Below, piece after piece: positions 20,055 to 29,857 of a stretch of 64,000 nt of DNA; positions within the stretch are counted from its first letter, which is position 1, and each line of letters opens with the position of its first letter. Below the pieces are notes generated by a model, which saw nothing but the letters and a program-made list of their open reading frames with translations, ran no database searches and was not told the DNA's origin. Position numbers and translations under genes: made by a program. This DNA is from Parietichytrium sp. I65-24A. Lineage: Eukaryota > Sar > Bigyra > Thraustochytrida > Thraustochytriidae. The DNA lies in the NCBI GenBank assembly GCA_012862575.1, contig BLSF01000006.1:124001-188000 (forward strand), read 5' to 3'.

Positions 20055-23000
20055 TCAAGGGTTGCGGTTGTCGAATTTCTCAGTAAGTGAGAGTGACATC
20101 CTAGCGGCCGTAAGGTCCGATTTGCACGCCTGACCGAGGTCCTTTAACGATTTTTGGCACGATTGCAACTTGCGGAGTAACTCTGACTGCCTCTGAGCTC
20201 GCGAAAACCACGCCCATTGCATTAGCGCTCCTCTGCTCAGGACAAATGCGCATGACTCACCGAGCGCCTTAATAGCAGCCAGCTTTCTCCCCCTTGACAA
20301 TGCAGCATTTGATTTCCAGTGGCGCAAGTAGGCTTCTAGAATTCGCCTTTCGCGCTTCTTTTGCAGGTCTGTTGCGGCACCAATCTGACGATCGAACGTT
20401 ATCCACGACCTCCACAAAGCAAAAGCGGCTTTCATCCCTCGCATAGCATCGTAGCCAGCGAACACGCGAAGGATCGTGTCGATCGCGAAGCCTTCTTCCA
20501 AGGTCCTGGACAACACAAACTTTCGCCACTTCTCCATTGCAGATCTCTGGCGCATTCTGAGCACCATATCATTTACTACGCTCACAAAAGTAACGCAGTT
20601 GGACTCATTGATTACATTGCGCCATTTATCAAAGGCGCTCCGTTTACTGTACATCAAGTCGCTTGAGACGTATCTCTCAAACACCGAGATAATGGAGTGA
20701 ATGGCAAACATTTGCTCGCTCTCCACGGCAAGAACAAAGCTTCTCCATCGCTCCAAGCCTCGCACAAGCAACACCTTTCGAACAAGGGCGTCGAAAAAGT
20801 TGGCAAGAAAGTTGTATCTCGTCGACTCCTTCCAGAGCGCAAAGGCCTGGGCGACCCTGTTCTGTTCAACTCGCTCAATGTGCTCTCCGAACACTTGGGC
20901 AATTTTGTACGAACCGAAGGAAAGCTCTAAATCCCTGGACAAAATGTACGTTTTCCATGTCTGCAGAGCCCGCCGAGCTCCGATTCGCTCATAAACTCTC
21001 TCCGCGACAGACGCCATTGTGAAAGCATTATATTTGGAGATCATCAAATCCTTCCAGTGCGAGAACGCAGCCCGTACGCGCTCAGAGACCACACCACGCT
21101 CATATGCCCCGAAGATGCGGACAATGCTCGTGATCGCTGCACTTTGGTAGAGTACCTGTGTGATTACAAAATTTCTCCACATTTCCATTGCGGAACGCAT
21201 TCGAGCTCTCGTTCTCATATCATTTACAAGTGCTTCGAAGCTCATCAGCTGACTTGCTTGAGCATTTGACAGCAGACGGTCAAAGCCCCACTGAATACCA
21301 CCAACTGCTCGGCGGCGAAGAAGGTTCTGCAAAAAGCCAATCGCAATAGAGTATCTACGCCAAAATGCAATGGCAGACCGCGACTGAATTCTGGCCGATG
21401 CTCTGAGTAACTTGTCTAATGCTACTGCGCGCCTCCAACGCGAGAAACGATTCCTTAGCTGGCTAAGTGTAATTTGCTTTTCGAGTATCGCATGAACACT
21501 TGAAATCTTTAATCTTTCCGACAACGTAAACGATTGCCAGCGCCTCCAGCTCCGCCGCACCAACAGTTTCGTCCTGTTGCTATCCCAGACGCTGGCTACT
21601 AAAGTCCACTTTTCTCTGAAGAGATTCGCTCTCTTAGTCTTGCGCTTCCAGATTCTCAGCACACGCGCTTGCTTCGTTGCAGCGTTTTTTTGCAGAACCC
21701 TCTCCATATCTCCGGCCAAGCTCTCATATGCACTTTTCGAAGTTTGTGACTTCCAGCGTTGAAAATATAAGTTCACATTTGCGCGGAAAATCATTCTGCA
21801 ATAGAAAAAGAGTTTCTGAGCTGCGAGCAATCGCTCATGGCCACGAGTCACCTTATTGAGAGACTCACTGAAATTGCCCATCATTAAATGAAATGCAAAT
21901 CGCTTCCAAAGGCCAGACATACGCGATTTATTTGCTTGCAACGCGGTGTGTACCGCAGCATTCCGTCGAGCGGTTTCCGCAACCCACGTGTACCATGCAG
22001 AGCGCAAGGAGTGCGAGAGCCCGCCTCTCGTTTTCATACTATTCACCCAGTTTGACATATACTCTACGCCCTTCCGTCTCCTCAAGCCGAACCGACGCCA
22101 ACTGGAAAACACTCGTTGCAATTTTCGTGCCTGAAGACTCACGCGCAGTCTTCCGCACTCTGCCTCCGTTCTCATCTCTAATTGCGTGGCTAAGTCGCCC
22201 TTTTTCCATGCACCGAAACAGGCTCGGAGAGATTGCCGGACCGACAAAATCGAAATGCGCTGCAACCTCGCCAGTCGCCTGGTATAATGAGCCCACCGAG
22301 CGAACCAGTGACGCATGCTCCCTTTCTCCGTTATTCTAATTGCCCTGTGTATTACAAAAGCCACTACTTTACTTTTCATCTGTGAAATCTCAAACAAAGA
22401 TTTGCTCGCTGTGTCCCCACTTGGACCTTCTTCTTGTTCAAATTCCTCAGTGTCATTTTTTTGAGCTCCCTTGTGCACGTCAATTGAACAAAAATCAGCA
22501 AGAGTGCTATCGTTGTATATGCTTGACTGCAGAGGAATGCGAAACAAACCGTACAATACAGGGTCCAGGTTGCTCTCTAAAGAGTGTGGAGCACCTCGTA
22601 TTACTATCTCGCTCAACTTCTTGAAAATAGACATTGCTGCGACAATTGACTTTGCCCAGCCATTGCCTACGCCTGAAAGATGCAGAGCCTGTGCACCTTC
22701 GCAAAGTGATAAGGCCAGCACATGGCCGTCTGGGGAGCAGCTCCAGTGATCTATATCTCTCCAATCTATACTGAACAACAACTCCTCGCATACGAGCATG
22801 CGGTCATCTTGTTGTGCACGCCGAAGATCCAACATGGAAGTAAAGTTTTTTTCAAGGACGCTTTTCACATAAGCAACATGGATGCCGAGATGATTCAACG
22901 CAAGCCAGGTCACCGGGAACGTCTTTGATGCGAGCTCCGAGGGTGGTGATGATGCGTACGAGCTCGCAAGCCGAGGGACACCCTCCCGCCTGCGAGATCT

Positions 23001-24020
23001 TGAGGTATGCACGTTGGTGTTCCCACTGCGATGTGTGCGGTGCGCCAAAGAAGATGCTGATCGAGGTGTGTCGGGACGCGCCCCGCGAAACGGCATCCCA
23101 GCATCTGCCGAAACGTCGTTGGCGGCTGGCACGGAGTGGCCTTGCGACAAACCCATTACGTTGCTGCTAAAGTGCACTTCGTCGCATTCAAAGAAGCTAG
23201 ACAAGTATACTTTTCCGCACCAAGACCTCAAAGAAAATATGTACATCCTTTTCATGTCCACAATTGAAACCGCGCTCTGCAGTAATTCCTTGCAGGAGCC
23301 GATAGCTTGAGACAGGACCGCGTTGAATCCTTCTGGGCCACAGATACTTTGCGGGTTGTGTTCGCTCATCCATCCCGAAATGCGCTGCGGATTTGGATTC
23401 TCTGAGTCCGCGCGATGTACAACCAAGTAAGAAAGGGCAACGAGCTGGCCGGCTTCGACCACAGCACCAGCTCTGTAAAACCCCGCTTTAAACTTTGCCA
23501 GAGAATCCCGGAACAATACATTCAACGAGAGCTGCTCCTCCTTACTCTGAACAATGCCGTGCCTGATAGTTCTTCGAGCCGTTTGAAGGAGCTGCTCAAA
23601 TGACTCTGCGGCCCCGATGAGGCTCGAGAGGCGTTCGCGACCGATCGTCCCTACGTACTCCATCCGATGTCGAAACACTAGTCGAGAACCGACCCTAAAT
23701 GAATCCAAGGCGTCTTCAATTAGCATTTCAGGGCTCAAAGTTCGATATGCGCCATTTTTCTCCTCGCTCAAACAGTATTCGTACGGGCGCTCTTCCGCAT
23801 TCACGCCAGCAAGTGCCTTCACCAAGCACATCCATGCGTGATGAACGGTAGCAGAGGATTTTAAGTACATCACGCGAATAGACTCGTTCTCCGCGCCTCC
23901 TGATCTTTCATCGGGATCAACACACGTCCAAGCTCCTATCACTACTTCTAGCTGCGCCCAGCCATCTGCGCAGCTCCTTTGCGCTCGTTCTGAAGGCGAA
24001 TTCAGCCTCAAAAAGCTCAT
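20055..24020 (-). CDS. Sfi1-repeat (centrin-binding) protein, basal-body candidate
   Basis: The predicted protein has 1321 residues, starting at the ATG at 24018-24020. From residue about 570 to the end it carries roughly 20 Sfi1-type units, each a helix centred on Trp in patterns such as AFALWK, SAMEMWR, ALQTWK and GLERWR. In known Sfi1 proteins such units form a long helix that binds one centrin per repeat and builds the half-bridge or basal-body linker. Residues about 940-1215 contain four copies of a larger unit of about 72 residues, each with two Trp motifs. The N terminus (about 15-115) is not repetitive and could be a ubiquitin-like or Ras-association-like domain (IRVMYLKSSATV...SRLVFRHRM); that is inference. 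Residues about 280-350 are low-complexity and Ser/Arg-rich. It is head to head with the CatSper-like gene. The repeat call is strong. Confidence 0.85.
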   Translation of the reverse strand: MSFLRLNSPSERAQRSCADGWAQLEVVIGAWTCVDPDERSGGAENESIRVMYLKSSATVHHAWMCLVKALAGVNAEERPYEYCLSEEKNGAYRTLSPEMLIEDALDSFRVGSRLVFRHRMEYVGTIGRERLSSLIGAAESFEQLLQTARRTIRHGIVQSKEEQLSLNVLFRDSLAKFKAGFYRAGAVVEAGQLVALSYLVVHRADSENPNPQRISGWMSEHNPQSICGPEGFNAVLSQAIGSCKELLQSAVSIVDMKRMYIFSLRSWCGKVYLSSFFECDEVHFSSNVMGLSQGHSVPAANDVSADAGMPFRGARPDTPRSASSLAHRTHRSGNTNVHTSRSRRREGVPRLASSYASSPPSELASKTFPVTWLALNHLGIHVAYVKSVLEKNFTSMLDLRRAQQDDRMLVCEELLFSIDWRDIDHWSCSPDGHVLALSLCEGAQALHLSGVGNGWAKSIVAAMSIFKKLSEIVIRGAPHSLESNLDPVLYGLFRIPLQSSIYNDSTLADFCSIDVHKGAQKNDTEEFEQEEGPSGDTASKSLFEISQMKSKVVAFVIHRAIRITEKGSMRHWFARWAHYTRRLARLQRISILSVRQSLRACFGAWKKGDLATQLEMRTEAECGRLRVSLQARKLQRVFSSWRRFGLRRRKGVEYMSNWVNSMKTRGGLSHSLRSAWYTWVAETARRNAAVHTALQANKSRMSGLWKRFAFHLMMGNFSESLNKVTRGHERLLAAQKLFFYCRMIFRANVNLYFQRWKSQTSKSAYESLAGDMERVLQKNAATKQARVLRIWKRKTKRANLFREKWTLVASVWDSNRTKLLVRRSWRRWQSFTLSERLKISSVHAILEKQITLSQLRNRFSRWRRAVALDKLLRASARIQSRSAIAFWRRYSIAIGFLQNLLRRRAVGGIQWGFDRLLSNAQASQLMSFEALVNDMRTRARMRSAMEMWRNFVITQVLYQSAAITSIVRIFGAYERGVVSERVRAAFSHWKDLMISKYNAFTMASVAERVYERIGARRALQTWKTYILSRDLELSFGSYKIAQVFGEHIERVEQNRVAQAFALWKESTRYNFLANFFDALVRKVLLVRGLERWRSFVLAVESEQMFAIHSIISVFERYVSSDLMYSKRSAFDKWRNVINESNCVTFVSVVNDMVLRMRQRSAMEKWRKFVLSRTLEEGFAIDTILRVFAGYDAMRGMKAAFALWRSWITFDRQIGAATDLQKKRERRILEAYLRHWKSNAALSRGRKLAAIKALGESCAFVLSRGALMQWAWFSRAQRQSELLRKLQSCQKSLKDLGQACKSDLTAARMSLSLTEKFDNRNP
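20330..21200 (-). repeat. Four-fold ~72-residue superrepeat inside the Sfi1-like gene
   Basis: Four diverged copies each begin with a (S/R)A(M/L)ExW(R/K)xF(V/I) helix. An aromatic/aliphatic stretch ending VFxxY follows, and then an AFxxW(R/K) helix. This indicates stepwise internal duplication of paired Sfi1 units. Confidence 0.65.
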
Positions 24021-25387
24021 CCTTTTCCCATCCCCACTTTCGACTCCTCGCCCCTTCTCCAAACACCAGCCGTAGCCAACGCTCCTTGGAGTATCGAGAT
24101 GTCCGACGGATCCTGCAACAATCCGAGGAGCTCTGGCGTCACTGACACTGTCAACCGAGCCAATAAACCGCTATATTTCGAAAGTTTCGAATGTTTCGCG
24201 AGCCCAACTCGAAACGAACTTCGTTTTCGAGTGAACTACTCGCGAGCACAGCGTTTGCTGCGCCGTCTTTAAAGTTTTCTTTCCACTTTTTATTTACTGT
24301 TTGCAAGTGTCGACGATCACAAGTAAGACTTGGTTTTTCTCCGCCTTTTGATATTAGTACGCGAGGACACTTACGATCCAGCTTTGACGTATGCAACTCT
24401 CTCCTTTAGTTCTCACAGATCCTCACAGTTGCTTAGTTGCTTCCGACATCTCTTGCATTTCTTGCAACCTAAGTTGTATTCAGTTGTACATGTACTCAGA
24501 CACGCTAACCGTTATAGCGCGTCACACTTGATGTATGAGTGACGCGAAACGTCCACTCATGCGTGGTAGCAGCTACCGCCGAGTCCCGTCAATCATCACG
24601 TCCTCGTTACGTATTCGTGCTACTTTTTAGCCCACTTTCAATATCTTTCAATCACGAATCCCGTCACATAGACGTTTCCGTGACGAATCACCGCGTCCTT
24701 ACCACTCTCCTACCATATTCGGTACACAAAAACCGTCAAATCCAATCCTACCATCCATCTAGCCCTCGATATAGTACTTCCCCCCTCAAGACTCACTTCA
24801 ACACGAGCTACCTACTATTACTACTACTGACCAACGTACTTCACTAGTATCTAGTTCGAGGAGGACGTTACTAAGTCTGACCGGTCACTAGTGTCATTAA
24901 TGCGATTGGCTAGCGTCCCTGGTCTCTGCGAATTGACAGTAATTTTGGGCAAAAGTTGGGAAAAGAGTTTGCAAACGAAGTATAACAAAGTCTTCTTCGT
25001 GCCTTCCTTCCTTTCAATCAATCCTTTCTTTGTTTCCATCTCAATCAAACAGTTCACTGTTGGTTCATTAGTTCATTGATTCATTGATTCATTGGTTCAT
25101 TGGTTCATTGGTTCATTGGGTCAGAGAACACGAAGTGCCAAGTGCCAAGTGCCAAGTGTTGCCAAGTGCGTATAAAGGTTGAGCGTGGGCTCAACCGAAG
25201 ATCTGTACGCAAGTGAGGACGGCAAAACAAAGTGAGGACGGCGGCTGCGAAGGTCGATTCTGGGCTAGACTGACTCGTGGACGCAGGTATAGGTGCGCGC
25301 CGGAAGGCGATCCCAACCAAAACGCACGCGCGTTGGCGGTGTGGGAGTGGTGGTGGAAGCAGGCTCGAGGCTCGAAAGAGCGGTCAC
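24021..25387. promoter_or_regulatory. Shared divergent promoter region of Sfi1-like and CatSper-like genes
   Basis: The two starts are 1367 bp apart and face away from each other, and no gene is seen between them. On the CatSper side there is a tandem gttcattg-type repeat at 25062-25120 and a gccaagt repeat at about 25133-25170, both within 330 bp of the start codon. Both neighbours are predicted flagellum or basal-body genes, so co-regulation in a swimming stage is plausible. No specific operator could be named. Confidence 0.4.
25062..25170. repeat. (GTTCATTG)n and (GCCAAGT)n tandem repeats
   Basis: About seven imperfect gttcattg or gattcatt units are followed by four gccaagt units, the last offset by gtt. 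They lie about 220-330 bp before the CatSper-like start codon. Confidence 0.8.
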
Positions 25388-28300
25388 ATGCGTCAGGTGA
25401 AAGGGGCGATAGCGCTATTAGCGCTATGGGGCTGCGGGTGTAGTGCGAAAATCGCTTTGCGCCTCACTCATGATGGGATTGCGAGAATTAACCGGCTGGT
25501 TCAGCTGTCCGTGGAGTACAGTTGTTCCTCGGCCGACCTGGCATCTATTTCGGGCATGCTCGTAGACTTTGGCGACGGATCGCCCAGCGAATGGATAAAC
25601 TCGTCCGCAACAGCAGCGGAGCACGTGTATATGGCAGAAGGGACGTTTGTGGTCCAAGTTGGCGTCGGGCCAAACGAAACCTTTGCAATCGAATCCACCC
25701 AAGCGAGCATCAAAGTCGAAGGCGCTGGCTCGGAGTGCTTAGAGTTTGTATGGCCGAACGGAGCCACCGCACTTCCTCTAGGACAAACGGCGGTCAGCAT
25801 TCCAATTGGTCTGCGGACACCTTTGGTGAAAGGGCGCCTTGCCGGGTCTCTAGAAGTCTCGGCGTCCGTAGCCTCCATGGCCGCAGCGGCCCTTGAGTCA
25901 TCATCCTCTCAGCTCTTGTCGTCGCTGTCACCGTTTGTTTCAGAAACCTCCGCACTTCTTCGCGAGTACATTGCGCTCGGCGAACGTCCTCGGCTGCAAT
26001 TTCAAGACGAGTCCATGTTGAGGGTTGCAAATCTGAACGTAGACATGCGCAACAGCACTCAGCAAGACGGTGGAGTGTTGGAGAATTGGAAATATGCAGA
26101 TATTTTAAGGGACGACGAAGGCGAGGACGCCGCGTGGGCAGTTCGAGTTGACACACAAGACTGGTTTGGAGTAGGTTGGCTGAGAATCGAGTCAGCAAGT
26201 GGTGCTGGGTTGAATGGAGAATGCACCATTGCGCCTAACGATATGGCTGTAGTCGTTACTCCCCTTGCCAATTGGGTGGCGGAAGCAGCGGTAGATGCAG
26301 TTGCACCCAGAGGACTAATCGTGTTTGCCAACGACACGCAGCCGAGCGTCCCTAGAATAACTTTAGTTCGTCCTTCCGCATGCGTCCCGCAGATGGTGGT
26401 TGCGGCCCTAGCTAGAGGCTCCCAAGTCGAGCCAAGCTTGCTTCTCTCCTTGAATGCTTTCTCAACGTTCAGGGAGTTCACCCTCTCAGATGGCTTCACC
26501 TGGGGCAAGGCTATCAAGCTCTTAGAGGGGGGCTCTGATGATACGGTGGAAGGAACGGACGTGTGTGGAAGCGCTTTGGACTGCACAACTCTCGTTTTTC
26601 GAGATTTGCATGTAATTTCATCCACCACGATTCTTGTTTTGACAGAGGCGGACGGGGCGATTCTTCTGGATCTGGAGTTGCTGGTTGTGCACAAATTGAT
26701 TGCTCCCGCGGATCTTAACACCGAATGGGAAACGGTGGGAGGCCGATACTGTGTGGGCGAGCCTGGGCCGGAAGCGATTTCTTATCTCCAAGACGCTAAT
26801 ATTGAGAACGGGTTCTTCCTGAAGGTTGGCTCTCACATTGTTCATCTCACGCAGTCATGGGAAGACGAACAGGTCGTGGTGGTGCAGGAAATGGGTCGCT
26901 ATGCAGAATTTTTTCGGTCCACAGAGTTTGAAGTTGCGGCAATGATCGCTGAACCCCAGAGTGACAATATCTTGATCCTGTTCCGGAAGCCAGCGCCCTC
27001 CACGCCGGAAGCTTTCATCGGGAGAATTTGCAACGACTTTGGGAATATCGCGGACAAGGAGAACAGCGATGCTGACTGCTGGGCGACAACTTTCGACGTT
27101 GTTCATCTTAAGCCAAGGCTTGGATTTGTGTTTCCAGAAAATGTGCAGATTCTTGGGGTTTGCCCTCATGCGACTGGTCTCGGGGTGTTCGCCTATGGCG
27201 ATGGATTGTGGCTTAGTATGAGCGGGGGACGTTTCTTCGACTTGGTTTTGAGCGTGGAAGAAGGCGAGATTATCTCGGAGTGTCCAATCAGCATTTCGAC
27301 CACTGGAGCCTACATTGCCTCCACATCTGCTGGCGCGGTGCACTATTTTTCTCTCCAGAACAAAGGCGCCAGCCTTGTTGCGAATCTGCTGCGAAATGAA
27401 ACAAAAGTGATGTTGACTGCAGATAGCACAGTTCACTTGATTTACTACGACGCGACGCAGAATTCAGTCGTGCGACAATCTCTCCCGACAAAAGAGCTTA
27501 TCCAGGAGTACAAGTACGTGCCAAGCAGTCGCGTGGTATTTAGCCACGATAGTGGTGACCGTATCTCAATTGCTTGCGCTAAATCGTCTTGTTTCGGTCC
27601 GCAACACAAAGGCATGTACATTCGGCCACTAAATGCTCGTCTATATGACGTTGACTTGAGCACTGGCGTAGCCTATGCTGCACTCTCGTCTCAGTCTTCT
27701 GGAAAGGAAATGTGGCAACATATTTCTACCTCGCACGCCAACGTAACCCGAGACTGCCAACTTTCAGTCCGGCCAATCAGTGAGAGCATAGGGGCGAGTC
27801 GTATGCTGCAATGCTCACCGACTAGCGAGATCCCTTTAGACATTTATGTGAATTGCAGTGGCGACATTGGGAGCCTTGGAGATATTCAGAGTGAGTCAGT
27901 GGTAATGGTTGCGCGTATGGGAGTACATGCGAGCATTTATACGTCGGCCAATTCATCACGATGCATATTTGGCTACCTTCCGAACCAGGAAGAAATCGTC
28001 TTTCGCGAAACGGAGTGGATCACGCTCGACCAAGATGAGTCTTGGTACTTGGAATTTCCAGACTGCTCTATCGAAGCTTTCCACATCGTGCCAAAAGGGC
28101 TGACTCCAACTGTCAGGCTTCTTGACAAATATGATATGTATGTTCAGTATGCTGTAGCTCAGGATACAAAAGCGCTGTTCAACAGAGCTCATTCACAATC
28201 CGCAGAGGGCTGGTGGAATTCATATCGGGAGCACATGCACACGCAGTACCTGGTTTCTAACTCTGAAACAGTGTATCTCACAGTGGAGGAATTCACTTCA

Positions 28301-29296
28301 ATCAACTCTTGGCCTGTGGAGTGGTCAAAGAATAAGCGAGCGACTTCATATTACGTGTATCAGCGTACCTCGCCGCAGGCAATCAGCTCTGTCAATTTGA
28401 ATGTCGGACGATTCGATGTCAAAGATGTCATCATTCACGCCGAGCCTACGCTTCTGACGAGCGGAATGAGTACTATCTTGCTATCTGCTGCAAACAGTGA
28501 TTTAGCGTGTGTCGGGCAAGACTATGCTGCAGTTTCCAGGGTCCTTATTCAGTGCCCATTCTACAAGAAGCTCGAATACGTGCCTGCCACTGACGCAAGT
28601 TACATGGATCTGCCAGTGAATTACCGACCGCCCTCTGAGAGGGGCAAAGGTATTCCTCTGACCCCGAACGTGTATAATGCCGATCCATCTCAAGATTTAT
28701 ACATGAACTGGTACCAGGTCTCTCGCGACTCGGCTGTGTTCAAGCAGTGCGCGAATGTGACTACTCGTTCTGAATGCGCATGCACGGACGAAATGGCTTC
28801 CAGTGGCAAGATTCTGTACTCAGATTGTATCACAACGGTGGAGGCCACTCTTTACAACAACTATTTTGTTCCGTCATTCTATATACATACGGGACGAAAT
28901 AACCAGAAAGAAGCGCTGCAGTCGGCATACAGGCTGCGGGACTTGAACGAACGCAACGATTTTTGCACCAACGCATCCACGTTTGACACGAGTACATGCG
29001 GAGATTCGTCTGCTGGCATTGAGTCTTTTGCGTTCAGCTCTGTGGACCATGATGCTATCCTCTTTGTGGGTGAAGGCCTCTATCACTTTGAAGTGACCAT
29101 TATTGATAGTGTCAGTCTGTGCGAGCTGAAGACATATCTGCTTGTATACGTGCTGCAGCCACCTTTGACCACTAGAACCGAGTCCATCACGATCGCCCTT
29201 ACGGCAATCTCGCTTTTGCTGAGTGCCATGTTTGGTTACCTCGCCTATTTTACTTGGAACGGAACAGGCAAAAATGACATTTTGCAGCCCTCATGA
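25388..29296 (+). CDS. CatSper epsilon/delta-type accessory subunit (single-pass membrane protein)
   Basis: The predicted protein has 1302 residues. The ATG at 25388 gives a good signal peptide (AIALLALWGCGCSA). A PKD/Ig-like domain with DFGDGSPSEW lies at about 45-95. A long beta-rich region follows that could be a propeller plus Ig-like domains, with many N-glycosylation sequons. Near the C terminus (about 1108-1150) is FKQCANVTTRSECACT...SDC, followed at about 1235-1260 by LYHFEVTI...SLCELKTYLLVYV, then a transmembrane helix at 1265-1290 and a short cytoplasmic tail. This order matches the stem and anchor of CATSPERE/CATSPERD (YKQC..SREQCNCT..SDC; FHFKV..SFCxL..YV). In animals these subunits form the extracellular canopy of the sperm flagellar calcium channel. 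Assignment to the superfamily is fairly confident; which subunit it is remains uncertain. Confidence 0.75.
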   Translation: MRQVKGAIALLALWGCGCSAKIALRLTHDGIARINRLVQLSVEYSCSSADLASISGMLVDFGDGSPSEWINSSATAAEHVYMAEGTFVVQVGVGPNETFAIESTQASIKVEGAGSECLEFVWPNGATALPLGQTAVSIPIGLRTPLVKGRLAGSLEVSASVASMAAAALESSSSQLLSSLSPFVSETSALLREYIALGERPRLQFQDESMLRVANLNVDMRNSTQQDGGVLENWKYADILRDDEGEDAAWAVRVDTQDWFGVGWLRIESASGAGLNGECTIAPNDMAVVVTPLANWVAEAAVDAVAPRGLIVFANDTQPSVPRITLVRPSACVPQMVVAALARGSQVEPSLLLSLNAFSTFREFTLSDGFTWGKAIKLLEGGSDDTVEGTDVCGSALDCTTLVFRDLHVISSTTILVLTEADGAILLDLELLVVHKLIAPADLNTEWETVGGRYCVGEPGPEAISYLQDANIENGFFLKVGSHIVHLTQSWEDEQVVVVQEMGRYAEFFRSTEFEVAAMIAEPQSDNILILFRKPAPSTPEAFIGRICNDFGNIADKENSDADCWATTFDVVHLKPRLGFVFPENVQILGVCPHATGLGVFAYGDGLWLSMSGGRFFDLVLSVEEGEIISECPISISTTGAYIASTSAGAVHYFSLQNKGASLVANLLRNETKVMLTADSTVHLIYYDATQNSVVRQSLPTKELIQEYKYVPSSRVVFSHDSGDRISIACAKSSCFGPQHKGMYIRPLNARLYDVDLSTGVAYAALSSQSSGKEMWQHISTSHANVTRDCQLSVRPISESIGASRMLQCSPTSEIPLDIYVNCSGDIGSLGDIQSESVVMVARMGVHASIYTSANSSRCIFGYLPNQEEIVFRETEWITLDQDESWYLEFPDCSIEAFHIVPKGLTPTVRLLDKYDMYVQYAVAQDTKALFNRAHSQSAEGWWNSYREHMHTQYLVSNSETVYLTVEEFTSINSWPVEWSKNKRATSYYVYQRTSPQAISSVNLNVGRFDVKDVIIHAEPTLLTSGMSTILLSAANSDLACVGQDYAAVSRVLIQCPFYKKLEYVPATDASYMDLPVNYRPPSERGKGIPLTPNVYNADPSQDLYMNWYQVSRDSAVFKQCANVTTRSECACTDEMASSGKILYSDCITTVEATLYNNYFVPSFYIHTGRNNQKEALQSAYRLRDLNERNDFCTNASTFDTSTCGDSSAGIESFAFSSVDHDAILFVGEGLYHFEVTIIDSVSLCELKTYLLVYVLQPPLTTRTESITIALTAISLLLSAMFGYLAYFTWNGTGKNDILQPS

Positions 29297-29857
29297 TAGA
29301 AGTAGTGCCAAAGTTCGGGAGAGCGTTATCGAGGGCGCCAAGTGCTCAATTCGTGGATCAACTGTACACACCAATCAAGTCGTTGTTCCCCTAGGTGCTC
29401 GTTTGTCCTTCTCGAAGGGAAGACCTTGAATTCGAAATGTGAGATAGTGTAATGCTTTAGAAAAACAAGAAAAAGTACCTCTATTTGGCGTGCAAAGATC
29501 ATTTCTCTTGCTCGCCTTTGACTCTATCAGAGAGCGATTTGGCAGAAACGCAAACCCTAACATGCACCTTTCTGAGATCCCGCGTGTGGAATACGAGTCA
29601 AGTTTCCATTGAAGAAAATGGCGCCAAGAAATGTGAAGACCTCTGCTTTATTTCCAGCTCTCTGGACTTGTCGGCGGCGTGAGGTGTTGATGTTGGCGGT
29701 TGGAAGAACTTGAACAGAAAGAGAAACCGAGTCGTTTCGATTGATTGATTGATAAAGTGTCAAAATAAATTGTTTCAATGAATTGCTAGTCGAGATGATA
29801 TTACAAGTGAGTGGTATGCTGCTCAAATATTGTTTCCAGAACTTGTGCAGTGTCCGT
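29297..29857. other. Convergent gap between CatSper-like gene and cupin gene
   Basis: This is the shared 3' flank. It is AT-rich toward 29740-29830, with a gatt repeat near 29740. No gene is seen. Confidence 0.5.

Noticed and set aside
24021-24062. Extension of the Sfi1-like protein upstream to a TTG
   Set aside because: There is no reason to invoke a non-ATG start; the ATG at 24018-24020 is used. The same rule was applied to the genes starting at 7195, 25388, 36090, 53550, 55273 and 55818.
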